From Candidatus Gastranaerophilales bacterium (GTDB lineage: Bacteria; Cyanobacteriota; Vampirovibrionia; Gastranaerophilales; Gastranaerophilaceae), in NCBI GenBank assembly GCA_944323695.1, contig CALUTI010000001.1, forward strand, positions 186,001-250,000: a stretch of DNA of 64,000 nucleotides, written 5' to 3'. The notes below the pieces were generated by a model that was not told the origin of the DNA, did no database searches, and was given only the letters and a program-made list of their open reading frames with translations. Positions 35,408 through 44,851 of the stretch are shown one piece after another. The translations under genes and the position numbers were made by a program. Numbering within the stretch: the stretch's first letter is position 1; every line of letters begins with the position of its first letter.

Positions 35408-35914
35408 AACCCTCACCCGAATTTCTAAACTCACAAGTTCGTTAAAAAGTCAGTAGGTTGGGCATACCTGCCCAACAGAAAACCCTTAGTTGTAGGCATT
35501 ACTATGCCAAAAAATTTCTGTCGGATTAGTAAATCCGACCTACCATCTACAGCGCTGATTGTCATTACGAGGAGAATGCGCAGCATTCGACGTAGTAATC
35601 GCAGTGTTGTGGAGTAATGTCAATGCCTTCCTGCATATAAATAATAATGAGATCCTGAAACGAGTTCAGGATGACTAAATAATGGATTGCGACGGTCGCT
35701 TCGCTCCCTCGCAATGACATTGCCTGAGGCAGGACAACAGATTAGGTATTGGTAGTACGTTCATGTGGTTGTGCCTTTGCACCCTTGCAATGACATCATA
35801 AATTACATTAGTATCTTACTGCCTTCTGGTATCTTTATCAAAAAAATTAAATATATTTATCTTTTGTGCTAAAATAAATGGGTAAATGACCATTTTTTAG
35901 AAAGGACAGAGGAT
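35408..35914. repeat. 507-base gene-free repeat cluster before purA
   Basis: Contains CCCTCACCCG (35410-35419), the GGGCATACCTGCCC palindrome (35454-35476), GTCGGATTAGTAAATCCGAC (35519-35538), a 40-base element (35561-35600, exact copy at 46760-46799), GATCCTGAA / TTCAGGATGAC (35651-35675) and a GATTGCGACGGTCG...CCTCGCAATGAC palindrome (35685-35717). The last 90 bases hold the purA promoter region (TGTGCTAAAATAAATG) and ribosome site. No gene is seen. Confidence 0.75.
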
Positions 35915-37198
35915 ATGAACAGAGTAGTTGTAGGCGCACAGTGGGGAGATGAAGGCAAAGCTAAAATTACAGACATTTTGGCGGAAAAAGCTGATTTGAT
36001 TATACGTTATCAGGGAGGCTGCAACGCAGGCCACACAGTCGTGACACACAATACTACCTACAAATTTCACTTAATCCCATCCGGCATTTTGTATAAAAAC
36101 AAAACATGCCTGATAGGCCCGGGAACAGTTATCCTGCCTGAGTTTTTTGAAAAAGAATTGAATGAACTCATCAGTCAGGGCGTTGATGTATCAGGGTTAA
36201 AGGTAAGCCCCCTTGCATCCATTACAATGCCTTATCATACGGATATTGACGGCTATAGCGAAGACAATGCCCAAAAAGGTAAAATCGGCACCACAAAAAA
36301 AGGCATCGGCCCGACCTACACTGACAAAATGGCAAGAATCGGCTTAAAAATTCAGGATTTATACTCCGATGAAACATTATCCGAAAAGCTTGATATAATT
36401 TTACCGTTGAAAAACAAACAGCTTAAGGAAGTTTACGGGCTTGAGCCGTATTCAAAAGAAAAGATTTTGGATTTGTGCAAAAAATACGCTGAAATTTTCA
36501 GACCATATGTTTGGTTTGACTGGCAAAAAAATCTTGAGCAGGCAAAAACAAGCAAAAAATCGGTACTTTTTGAAGGCGCACAAGGGGTTATGCTTGATGT
36601 GGATTACGGAACATACCCGTTTGTTACAAGTTCAAACCCCATTGGCGGAGGTGCCTGCACAGGCTCAGGTTTCGGCCCGAAAATGATTGATGAAGTCATA
36701 GGGGTTGCAAAAGCGTATGTTACCAGAGTTGGGGAAGGTCCTTTTGTAACGGAACTTGATAATGAAATCGGTAAAAAAATTCAAACAATCGGACATGAAT
36801 TTGGTGTAACAACAGGCCGCCCGCGCCGCTGCGGATGGTTTGATGCCGTTACAATGCGCTATGCGGTTCTTGTCGGCGGATTGACCTCTGTTGCTCTAAC
36901 AAAAATCGATGTATTTGATACTTTTGACGAAATAAAAGTATGCTATGCATACCGCGACAAACGTGACGGAAAAGTTTACGAAACCTATCCGACAGATGTA
37001 TTTATGCATAAGTATCTGGAGCCTGTTTATGAAACTTTCAAAGGCTGGGGGGTAAATGTTTCCGGTATCAGAAAATATGCAGACCTTCCTGAAAATTGTA
37101 AAAAATATCTTGCACGATTGGAAGAATTAATCGGTGCGCCAATATCAATTGTCAGTGTCGGCCCTGACAGAGAGCAGACAATATTTAAAAATATGTAA
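35915..37198 (+). CDS. purA: Adenylosuccinate synthetase
   Basis: 427 residues, full length. Starts V-V-V-G-A-Q-W-G-D-E-G-K-A-K; the family motif is usually G-D-E-G-K-G-K, so the second glycine is alanine here. G-C-N-A-G-H-T-V, G-T-T-K-K-G-I-G-P, F-E-G-A-Q-G and T-T-G-R-P-R-R-C-G-W are intact. It joins IMP and aspartate with GTP, the first step from IMP to AMP. GAAAGGACAGAGG precedes the ATG. Confidence 0.95.
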   Translation: MNRVVVGAQWGDEGKAKITDILAEKADLIIRYQGGCNAGHTVVTHNTTYKFHLIPSGILYKNKTCLIGPGTVILPEFFEKELNELISQGVDVSGLKVSPLASITMPYHTDIDGYSEDNAQKGKIGTTKKGIGPTYTDKMARIGLKIQDLYSDETLSEKLDIILPLKNKQLKEVYGLEPYSKEKILDLCKKYAEIFRPYVWFDWQKNLEQAKTSKKSVLFEGAQGVMLDVDYGTYPFVTSSNPIGGGACTGSGFGPKMIDEVIGVAKAYVTRVGEGPFVTELDNEIGKKIQTIGHEFGVTTGRPRRCGWFDAVTMRYAVLVGGLTSVALTKIDVFDTFDEIKVCYAYRDKRDGKVYETYPTDVFMHKYLEPVYETFKGWGVNVSGIRKYADLPENCKKYLARLEELIGAPISIVSVGPDREQTIFKNM

Positions 37199-37252
37199 CA
37201 AAAAAGCAATTTTTTAAATTAATTTGTTTTTATAAGCATATAGGTAGAATCA

Positions 37253-40051
37253 ATGCTTAGAATAAACCCGACTCAAAATATAGACTGTAAACAGCCTAAA
37301 TTTCAAGCAAATCCGTCATTTTCCGTGCAAATTCCGTCACAACTGCAAAATGCGGAATTACCTGCCGTGCAGCCTGATTATAATGTAAAAGTGCCGATGA
37401 AATATCAAAAATCCGGCGAGATGAAACTTCCGTTTGATTACACCGCACATTTTTATAAGCTTGCAAACGGGCAGCGGATTGTTGTTATACCTAAAGAGGG
37501 CGAAACCGTTGTAAAAACTTATGTAAATACAGGTTCAATGAATGAACCCGATAACCTTCGCGGGATAAGCCACTATATTGAACACAATCTTTTTAACGGC
37601 TCAGAAGGGCTTGATGCGGGTGAATTTTTCCAAACAGCTAATAATATGGGTGCAGACACAAACGCATCCACGGGTTTTGCCGAAACAAATTACTATATAA
37701 GTTCAAATCTATTGAATGATGATGACTTGGAAGAAAAAATCAAAATCCACGCATCAATGCTTGAAACCCCTAAATTTGCACTCAATATGCTTGAAAAAGA
37801 AAAAGGAATTGTTAATTCCGAAATCAACATGATTTTAGGAGATCCGGAAAACATTGTTGCAAATGAAACTTTAAAAAAACTTTATAATATAAAAAGTTCT
37901 TCAAAAGACTTGATTGGCGGGACTACTCAAAACATAACAAACTTAACCAGAGAAGACGTTTTGGATTACTATAACAATAACTACTTCCCTGCAAATATGG
38001 TAACCGTTATCACAGGCGAAGTTTCCCCGGAAGATACAATGCAATTGGTAGCAAAATACTTTTCTGCCCCGAACAAAATTTCACATTCAAGAAAATTTGA
38101 AGAACTTAAGCCGCTTGAAAAAACCGAAAGACAGGATCTTATATCAGATAAAGCAACAGCAACTCATATAATGCTCGGCTTTAACGGACCTAAAAACAAT
38201 GATACAAAATCCAGAATTTATCTTTCCGCTCTTTCTGCGCTTTTAACAGAACCAAAAACAGGAAGAATTGACAAAAACTTAAAAGATTTGAATACTTTTG
38301 CAGATCTTCAGCTGGAAAAAGTCAGCTCAAGACCAAAAGACAATATGGCTGTTCTTGTTTCCGCCGAAACGACAGAAGCCAATTCCGAAAAAGTATTAAA
38401 AACTATTTTTGAACAAATTTATTCAGTTATAACAAACCCTCCGACTGATGAGGAGATGAAAATTATTAAAAAATCTCTATTGAATGGCTATTCTCATATT
38501 TTCGAAGTTTCACATTCAATAAATGGCATCATTGGCGGGAATATGCTTAACGGAACGCTGGATATGGTTACAGATTACGAAAAAATTGTCAATAACATGA
38601 CAAAAGAAGATCTTGTAAATGCCGCAAAACAATTTTTAGACCTGAATAAAGCTGCCGTAACAGTTTTACATCCGCAAATCGCAAATAAGGATTCAATTAC
38701 TAATCAATATAAAAATGCAATTTCCTTTGGCGGTAATATTCAAAAGCAAGCTATAAATCCTTCAAATGTAAATCGTTATGTACTCGGAAACAATTTTGAC
38801 GTCGTAACAAATAACATAAAAACAAACAATGCCGTTTTCCAAATACAATATAATACTGAAATTCCAAAAGACATAAAACCGGCAACTTTATATGTATTAC
38901 GCGGAATTTTGGATGAAGGCTCCAAATTTAGGGATGACTTTGAATATAATAATGATTTACATAAAAACGGTATTCTTATGGATTTTTCAAGCGGTAAATC
39001 CACAATCATAGCCACATCCCTTTTCTCTGCAGATGATATGGAAACAGCACTAAAAGATGCAAAAGAAGTTCTGCAAAACCCGAGGTTTACGCAAGAGACA
39101 CTGGATTTTATAAAGCGCGATATAAAAGAATCCATCTCAAAACGCGAAAAAAGAGTAAACGATAAATTATATAAGGAACTCTTTGACGGTTTATCAATAA
39201 GTTATACAAAAGAAGATATCCTGAACAGCCTTGACAGTGTAACTTTAGACGATGTAAAAGACTTATATTACCATATCTTAAGCACTGCTCAGGGACATGT
39301 AACCGTCTCTGCTCCGTTTGGCAAAAAACCTGAATTAAGTCACATTTTATTTAGAGAAATCGGAGAACTTCCCAATGTTCAGCCGGCAAAGCCATATTTG
39401 AAAGATACATTTAAAACACCGGTTCAACAAACCAAAGTGCTGACGGACGTTCATGACAAAAATCAGGCTGAAATTGTTGAAGCATTTAAATTTAAAACAA
39501 ATGATAACTTGAAAGATACTGCATCAATTCAGCTTTTAAATATAATTTTAGGCGGCAACGCCTCATCAAGATTGTTTAACGATTTACGTGAAAAACAACA
39601 GCTTGCTTATCGTGTAAAATCTTCCGTAAGATACTATGACAATTCCGGTCTGTTCAGCCTGTATATAGGCACAACAACAGACAATAAAGAAACCGGAGAA
39701 CAAAGTTTTGACAATGTTCAAAAATCCATAAACGGCTTCAACAAGCATATCCAAAAAATTATGACTGAAAAAGTTTCAGAAAAAGAACTTGAAAATGCTA
39801 AACTCAATTTTAAAAATATGATTTTAAGCAGCACTGAAACAACAGCCGGCAAAAATGATTCTTTATCAGCAAATATAACTGATTTTAACGGACCTCTTGC
39901 CGATAACGAATTATTAAAAATAATTGATACTATAACAGTTGATGATATTTATAATGCAGCAAATTATATTTTCAGCGGCAAGCCGACATATTCAATACTT
40001 GCCACCGAAAATACACTGAAAGCCAATGAAGAATTTTTCAAAACTCTATAA
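37253..40051 (+). CDS. M16 family zinc metallopeptidase with N-terminal F-motif
   Basis: 932 residues, two M16 halves. The catalytic H-Y-I-E-H (107-111, HxxEH) and the downstream E-x-x-x-V-N-S-E-I region are intact in the first half; the second half (about 480-932) has the R-x-Q-Q-L-A-Y-R family block but no HxxEH, as in other M16 two-domain enzymes. No signal peptide. The first 20 residues are M-L-R-I-N-P ... P-K-F-Q-A-N, the shared N-terminal signature. M16 enzymes degrade or process peptides, often in the periplasm; the location here is open. Confidence 0.88.
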   Translation: MLRINPTQNIDCKQPKFQANPSFSVQIPSQLQNAELPAVQPDYNVKVPMKYQKSGEMKLPFDYTAHFYKLANGQRIVVIPKEGETVVKTYVNTGSMNEPDNLRGISHYIEHNLFNGSEGLDAGEFFQTANNMGADTNASTGFAETNYYISSNLLNDDDLEEKIKIHASMLETPKFALNMLEKEKGIVNSEINMILGDPENIVANETLKKLYNIKSSSKDLIGGTTQNITNLTREDVLDYYNNNYFPANMVTVITGEVSPEDTMQLVAKYFSAPNKISHSRKFEELKPLEKTERQDLISDKATATHIMLGFNGPKNNDTKSRIYLSALSALLTEPKTGRIDKNLKDLNTFADLQLEKVSSRPKDNMAVLVSAETTEANSEKVLKTIFEQIYSVITNPPTDEEMKIIKKSLLNGYSHIFEVSHSINGIIGGNMLNGTLDMVTDYEKIVNNMTKEDLVNAAKQFLDLNKAAVTVLHPQIANKDSITNQYKNAISFGGNIQKQAINPSNVNRYVLGNNFDVVTNNIKTNNAVFQIQYNTEIPKDIKPATLYVLRGILDEGSKFRDDFEYNNDLHKNGILMDFSSGKSTIIATSLFSADDMETALKDAKEVLQNPRFTQETLDFIKRDIKESISKREKRVNDKLYKELFDGLSISYTKEDILNSLDSVTLDDVKDLYYHILSTAQGHVTVSAPFGKKPELSHILFREIGELPNVQPAKPYLKDTFKTPVQQTKVLTDVHDKNQAEIVEAFKFKTNDNLKDTASIQLLNIILGGNASSRLFNDLREKQQLAYRVKSSVRYYDNSGLFSLYIGTTTDNKETGEQSFDNVQKSINGFNKHIQKIMTEKVSEKELENAKLNFKNMILSSTETTAGKNDSLSANITDFNGPLADNELLKIIDTITVDDIYNAANYIFSGKPTYSILATENTLKANEEFFKTL

Positions 40052-40080
40052 AAAAAGACCTCTTGCGAGGTCTTTTTTTT
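40050..40080. terminator. bidirectional terminator
   Basis: AAAAAAGACCTC TTGC GAGGTCTTTTTTTT between the peptidase and the convergent gap gene. Confidence 0.85.
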
Positions 40081-40095
40081 CGTTAATCTAAAAGA

Positions 40096-41100
40096 TTATA
40101 ATTTTTCAGCAACCATCAAAGTAGTTTCAGCCAATCTTGTAGAATAACCCATTTCGTTATCGTACCAAGAAATGATTTTAACCTGATTGCCGCCCATTAC
40201 ACGAGTTAATAAAGCGTCAACAGTTGATGATTGAGAAGTACCGATATAATCAGATGATACCAACGGTTCTTCAGTATAGCAAAGAACGTGTCCGTCAGCA
40301 CCTTCTTTTAATGCTGCGTTAACTTCTTCAACAGTAACGTCTTTAGAAAGTTCAAATACAACGTCAACCAAAGATACGTCAGGGGTTGGAACTCTCATAG
40401 CGAAACCGTCCAATTTACCTTTCAATTGAGGTAAAACAAGAGCAACAGCTTTAGCAGCACCTGTTTTTGTAGGAACGATGTTCAAAGCGCCGGCTCTTGC
40501 ACGACGAGGGTCTTTGTGACCTGCGTCCAAGATTCTTTGGTCGCCTGTGTAAGAGTGAACTGTTGTCATCAAACCTTTAACGATACCGAATTTTTCATCG
40601 ATAACTTTAGCTACAGGAGCCAAGCAGTTAGTTGTGCAAGATGCCATAGAAATTACATTGTGTTTTGCAGGATCGTATTCTTTATCGTTAACGCCTAAAA
40701 CAATTGTAATATCTTCGTTTGTAGCAGGAGCTGAGATAATAACTTTTTTAGCACCTGCAGTGATGTGAGCTTTTGCTTTTTCAGCATCTGTGAAGAAACC
40801 TGTTGATTCAACAACAACTTCTACACCTAAATCTTTCCAAGGCAATTGTGCAGGATCTTTTTCTGCAAAGAATTTAATTTTTTTACCGTTTACAATAATG
40901 CCTTCTTCATAAGCTTCAACTGTACCGTCAAATTTACCCATTACAGAGTCATGTTTGAAAAGAAGTGCAGCTTCAGCCGGTTTCAAACCTGGGTCATTGA
41001 TTGCAACGTAATCGATTTTGTTGAAGATACCTTCTCTGATTGCTGCTCTCAATGTGTTACGTCCGATTCTTCCGAATCCGTTAATTGCTACTTTTACCAT
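40096..41100 (-). CDS. gap: Glyceraldehyde-3-phosphate dehydrogenase
   Basis: 334 residues with I-N-G-F-G-R-I-G-R-N, the catalytic S-M-A-S-C-T-T-N-C-L-A-P near 148-159, and W-Y-D-N-E-M-G-Y-S near the C-terminus. It makes 1,3-bisphosphoglycerate from G3P in glycolysis, with NAD. The AAGGAG ribosome site is good. Codon choice is strongly biased as in highly expressed genes. Monocistronic. Confidence 0.97.
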   Translation of the reverse strand: MVKVAINGFGRIGRNTLRAAIREGIFNKIDYVAINDPGLKPAEAALLFKHDSVMGKFDGTVEAYEEGIIVNGKKIKFFAEKDPAQLPWKDLGVEVVVESTGFFTDAEKAKAHITAGAKKVIISAPATNEDITIVLGVNDKEYDPAKHNVISMASCTTNCLAPVAKVIDEKFGIVKGLMTTVHSYTGDQRILDAGHKDPRRARAGALNIVPTKTGAAKAVALVLPQLKGKLDGFAMRVPTPDVSLVDVVFELSKDVTVEEVNAALKEGADGHVLCYTEEPLVSSDYIGTSQSSTVDALLTRVMGGNQVKIISWYDNEMGYSTRLAETTLMVAEKL

Positions 41101-41248
41101 AAGATTTACTCCTTCTTATTTTAATTACATGTATTTTATAACATTAACACAAAAACTAATCAATAGCTTTAAAGCTTTAGAATATTAAAAAATTGTTAAT
41201 TATAGCAAATTTTTTCTTGTTCGGTTATTATATGAAAAAGGAGATGTT

Positions 41249-41566
41249 ATGCAAGTTCAAAAAATAAGCACTGGTGTTCATTTTGGCGACAACAGCGGAC
41301 AAAAGTTTACGGATAAGTTTATAACACATACAAAAAATGCAGCAGATATGAATGATACTGTTGTTGTGCCAAGGACTATTTTCAAAGGCTATTTAGGATT
41401 TATGGCAGGAACAACCTTAACGGCACTGGGCGGACTTGCAAAAAACAAAAAGTGGATTAGTTACCCGCTGAATATTGCGGGGCTTTTGTCATGCCTGTAT
41501 GGTACATGGGCATTTGTAAGACCATTTGTTGTAAAAGATGCACCTGGTGTTGCTCAGAAAAAGTAA
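41249..41566 (+). CDS. Small membrane protein with N-terminal F-motif
   Basis: 105 residues. M-Q-V-Q-K-I-S-T-G-V-H-F-G-D (F-motif at 10-14), then a soluble part and two hydrophobic segments (about 49-65 and 70-88), with a polar tail. AAGGAG precedes the ATG. Not a named family. The stop lies five bases from the stop of the convergent radA gene. Confidence 0.65.
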   Translation: MQVQKISTGVHFGDNSGQKFTDKFITHTKNAADMNDTVVVPRTIFKGYLGFMAGTTLTALGGLAKNKKWISYPLNIAGLLSCLYGTWAFVRPFVVKDAPGVAQKK

Positions 41567-41571
41567 TTTCA

Positions 41572-42939
41572 TCATTGTGCGGACACGCAGGCAGAAATCG
41601 CATCAATGAGTCTTTTTACACGAACTATTTGAATTTTGTCTGAGGTAATTTTATTTGCATAAGGTATAATTGCCTTTTTAAAGCCTGATAAAATAGCTTC
41701 ATTCAGGCGTTTTTCAATATTTTGTACGGGGTGAATTTCGCCTGACAAACCTATTTCACCGATTATAACGGTCTGGCTGTCGACCACAACATCTCTTGCG
41801 CAAGTTGCAACGGCAAGCGCAATGCCCAAATCAGCACTCGGCTCATCCACCTCAATTCCGCCCATTACATTCACATAAACATCTTGTTTTGAAAGGTTAA
41901 GTCCGACACGTTTTTCCAGCACTGCAAGGATTTGTAAAAGTCTGCTGGTATCCACGCCATTAGTCACACGACGCGGCGCAGGGTAAGGCGTTGTACCGAC
42001 AAGTGCCTGAATTTCAACCAAAAGCGGTCTTGTGCCTTCATTTGTAACAACAATTGCAGTTCCTGGGATTGAACCTTGTGAGCGCTCATTTAAGAATAAT
42101 TCATTAGGATTTGTAACACAAACAAGCCCTTTTGAACCCATTTCAAAAATTCCGACCTCTGATGTATTTCCGAAACGATTTTTCATAGAACGCAAAATTC
42201 TATAAGATTTATACTTATCGCCTTCAAAATAAATAACCGTATCAACCATGTGTTCAAGGACTTTAGGCCCTGCGATTGAGCCGTCTTTGGTAACATGCCC
42301 GATAATAATTACAGTAATATTCTTATTTTTAGCAATTTGCATCAAAATATTGCAGCACTCACGGATTTGCGAAACACTGCCGGCAGAGCTTGTAATCGTT
42401 TGTGAATAAATCGCCTGAATACTATCTATTACCACAATATCCGGATTAAGATTATCAATTTCCGCGCGGATGCTTTCCATATTTATTTGCGGATAAATAT
42501 AAAGGCTTTTTGAATCAATTTCAAGTCTTTCGGCACGAAGTTTAACCTGACTTGCGCTTTCTTCTGCGGAGACGTACAAAACCTTTTTATTATTTTTGCA
42601 AAGCTCGCCGCCTGTCTGCAAAAGTATTGTAGATTTACCGATACCCGGATCCCCCGCAATCAAAACAAGGGAGCCTTGAACAAGCCCGCCGCCCAAAATT
42701 CTGTCAAATTCGGGGATATTTGTGCTTACACGAACTTCTTCACCAACATGAATATCAGATAACAAAGTTGGTTTTGTATCGTTTAAAACACCTTGCGGAG
42801 AAACCGTCTGCGGCTTCAACTGTGACTGAACTTCTTCGGTAAAAGTTCCCCATGCGCCGCATTCAGGACATTTTCCCAGATAACCAGCCGTTTCATACCC
42901 GCAATTTTGACATATCCATTTTGATTTTACCTTTGCCAT
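41572..42939 (-). CDS. radA: RadA/Sms DNA repair ATPase
   Basis: 455 residues. A C4 zinc finger at Cys10, 13, 24 and 27; a RecA-like domain with Walker A G-D-P-G-I-G-K-S-T near 95-103; the RadA-specific K-N-R-F-G (about 252-256); and a C-terminal Lon-like domain (G-G-I-E-V-D-E-P-S-A-D-L-G). It is a RecA-related branch-migration motor. The TATAAT just 7 bases before the ATG with no ribosome site implies a leaderless message. Confidence 0.95.
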   Translation of the reverse strand: MAKVKSKWICQNCGYETAGYLGKCPECGAWGTFTEEVQSQLKPQTVSPQGVLNDTKPTLLSDIHVGEEVRVSTNIPEFDRILGGGLVQGSLVLIAGDPGIGKSTILLQTGGELCKNNKKVLYVSAEESASQVKLRAERLEIDSKSLYIYPQINMESIRAEIDNLNPDIVVIDSIQAIYSQTITSSAGSVSQIRECCNILMQIAKNKNITVIIIGHVTKDGSIAGPKVLEHMVDTVIYFEGDKYKSYRILRSMKNRFGNTSEVGIFEMGSKGLVCVTNPNELFLNERSQGSIPGTAIVVTNEGTRPLLVEIQALVGTTPYPAPRRVTNGVDTSRLLQILAVLEKRVGLNLSKQDVYVNVMGGIEVDEPSADLGIALAVATCARDVVVDSQTVIIGEIGLSGEIHPVQNIEKRLNEAILSGFKKAIIPYANKITSDKIQIVRVKRLIDAISACVSAQ

Positions 42940-42945
42940 AAATTG

Positions 42946-42951
42946 ATTATA
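42946..42951 (-). promoter_or_regulatory. radA -10 box, leaderless
   Basis: Minus-strand TATAAT ends seven bases from the first base of the ATG at 42939; no Shine-Dalgarno. The -35 is a T-rich stretch next to the preceding terminator and weak. Confidence 0.45.
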
Positions 42952-42965
42952 GTATAAAAATCAAA

Positions 42966-42995
42966 TATTAAAAAGCCACCATTTATAGGTGGCCT
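42966..42995 (-). terminator. terminator of the serpin-like/BlaI operon
   Basis: Minus strand AAAGGCCACC TATAAAT GGTGGCTTTTT. Confidence 0.8.
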
Positions 42996-43007
42996 TTTAA
43001 ATTTCTT

Positions 43008-44045
43008 TTATTTTTTCTTATTCAACGCGGCGACATCAGCAACTCTGAGTGCAAAATACGGTTTGTCTTTTTCCATCAAAAACATTACAAACGTATCGTC
43101 AAAGTAGAAGTCTGCCGGTTCTCTGACAATTGGAACAGGCATTGACATTTTCATAATCAATGCGGCTTCGCTTTTAAGTTTTACGCCTTTGTTATCCATT
43201 TTAAAATCAATGCTTTGCAGTGCCTGATCAATAGTTAAGTCAGTATCTTTAATAGTTTTACCCTGAAGTTCAGGATACTGATTCAAGCTCTTAAAGCTGA
43301 TAAAAGGCACCTTCAAGCGGTCTTCATCGCCAAATCTATGGCTGTCAGTGTATTCTTCTGATTTTTTCATCATATCGTCGTACAAAGCAGAAAGTGACTT
43401 GTTGTCATCTGTTCTGTAAAGAAGTACTCTGTCGTTTTGTTTTGTGCGTAATTCTACCGCGAAATCATTAGGATTATTATAGAAAAGCACGCTGACATTT
43501 TCTCTTAACGCTTTTTTACTATTCTGGTTAATACCGAAATATTGAACTTTTTCTTTGTTCAATTTTCCGAATCTTTCTTTTTTAAGCTCATCAAAAGCAT
43601 TCAAAAATTCAAAATCTTTTTTCAGCATTGCATAAACAAGATAGTTTCTGCCTGACCAATCCATGCCTTGCAAAAGTTCGCTTGTTTCATTGAATTTTTC
43701 CATCAAAGCTTTATCAATCTGATCTTTTAAATTCATATTAGCAACCCCATGAGCTGTATAATATGAATTGTCAGAAAGCATTTCCTTTGTAAATTCCTGT
43801 TTATTAAGCTCATCTGCCAGATTTGAAGGACCGTCCGTAAATACAATCGGAGCCTTTACGACATTATCCATCAAATCATTCCATACAAGCTGGAAAGTAC
43901 CAACCCAAACCTTATTTTGATCCTGGGTTTCAGTTGAAAACATCGGCATAACAACAAGTTCGGTTTCAGGTGCTTTTTTAAAGAATGCAAAAGCAGATGT
44001 CGCAAACATCATCATTACAGCCATTGTTAAAGCGATTTTTTTCAT
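43008..44045 (-). CDS. Secreted protein, faintly serpin-like
   Basis: 345 residues with a clear signal peptide (M-K-K-I-A-L-T-M-A-V ... S-A-F-A, cleavage near 20). The order of segments recalls serpins: N-F-E... L-V-Y-A-M-L then N-D-F-A-V-E-L-R-T-K and a closing A-D-F-Y-F-D-D-T-F-V-M-F-L-M-E-K-D-K-P-Y-F-A-L-R-V-A-D, close to the serpin C-terminal F-x-A-D-R-P-F-L-F-x-I pattern. No inhibitory hinge is obvious. This similarity is weak and needs a profile search. It is the last gene of a three-gene operon. Confidence 0.6.
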   Translation of the reverse strand: MKKIALTMAVMMMFATSAFAFFKKAPETELVVMPMFSTETQDQNKVWVGTFQLVWNDLMDNVVKAPIVFTDGPSNLADELNKQEFTKEMLSDNSYYTAHGVANMNLKDQIDKALMEKFNETSELLQGMDWSGRNYLVYAMLKKDFEFLNAFDELKKERFGKLNKEKVQYFGINQNSKKALRENVSVLFYNNPNDFAVELRTKQNDRVLLYRTDDNKSLSALYDDMMKKSEEYTDSHRFGDEDRLKVPFISFKSLNQYPELQGKTIKDTDLTIDQALQSIDFKMDNKGVKLKSEAALIMKMSMPVPIVREPADFYFDDTFVMFLMEKDKPYFALRVADVAALNKKK

Positions 44046-44060
44046 AAATGTCCCTTTCTT

Positions 44061-44423
44061 TTAAATGTTCAAAAATCTGAAAAAACTCTCTAAAAAACCT
44101 TTTGTATCTTTTGAGTGAGGGATATTTGCCGATTTATAATATTTTTCATAGCTTTTAATTATATTTTCCGGCAAATCCTCACCTTTTTCCATAATATACG
44201 ACAAAAATTCTATATAGTCATCCTGCTCTTCGCGGTATAAATTATCGCGATGTCTTAAATCCTCATCAGCCTCGTAATGCACGAGAGCATGATAAGATGC
44301 CATAATACTTTTATCCGTTGTCTCGTCAGGAAATGCCAAAAGTGCATCTTTAACATGCATTTCGCCAAGCCTTACTTTTCTAAGCAGCTCCCCGACTTTT
44401 TTTCTGTTTTCAAAATTAGACAT
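44061..44423 (-). CDS. Small acidic helical protein, unknown
   Basis: 120 residues, not recognised, all-helical and charged (R-K-K-V-G-E-L-L-R-K-V-R-L-G-E-M-H-V-K-D-A-L-L-A near the start). No signal peptide or membrane segment. It sits between a BlaI-like regulator, whose stop touches its ATG, and the secreted protein 15 bases downstream, so it is cotranscribed with them. Role unknown. Confidence 0.65.
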   Translation of the reverse strand: MSNFENRKKVGELLRKVRLGEMHVKDALLAFPDETTDKSIMASYHALVHYEADEDLRHRDNLYREEQDDYIEFLSYIMEKGEDLPENIIKSYEKYYKSANIPHSKDTKGFLESFFRFLNI

Positions 44424-44768
44424 TTAACTTACTAAAAACTCGCTGCACTCACGTTCAATAAATCTCAACATTTCAACATAACTGCCGTTGAAAAACTGAT
44501 CGGCAAGGACTTTTACGGACTCCATAGTCATCTCGCGTCTGTCCATTGCAGCTTTATAAAAGAATTTTTTACCAACCTTATATCTTACAAGAATACTTTT
44601 TACAGTTAATCTGTCCATAACGGTTTTGATAGTTGTATAAGCTCTTTCAATACCTGATTTTGACAAATCATCAACTATATCCTGTATTGAAATATCCATA
44701 TCTTCGTTTTGTTCCGTAAGATTCCAAAAAGAATTTAAAATATCAATTTCAAGCTTTCCGCAAACCAT
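44424..44768 (-). CDS. BlaI/MecI/CopY family transcriptional regulator
   Basis: 114 residues with a winged helix: I-Q-D-I-V-D-D-L-S, A-Y-T-T-I-K-T-V-M-D-R-L-T-V-K-S-I-L-V-R-Y-K-V-G-K-K-F-F-Y (about 38-70), then a C-terminal helix pair for dimerisation. BlaI-type repressors are usually inactivated by a BlaR1/MecR1 metalloprotease, which is absent here. It is likely to repress its own operon, which ends in a secreted protein. Confidence 0.8.
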   Translation of the reverse strand: MVCGKLEIDILNSFWNLTEQNEDMDISIQDIVDDLSKSGIERAYTTIKTVMDRLTVKSILVRYKVGKKFFYKAAMDRREMTMESVKVLADQFFNGSYVEMLRFIERECSEFLVS

Positions 44769-44851
44769 AAAATTTTCCTTAATAACTAAACTACTAACAT
44801 TGTAACACGAACAGATTTCTTTTCAATTGCACAATATAAAAATCTTTACAA

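Noticed and set aside
35408-35914. CRISPR array
   Set aside because: Repeats are of different kinds and unevenly spaced, with no repeat-spacer periodicity.
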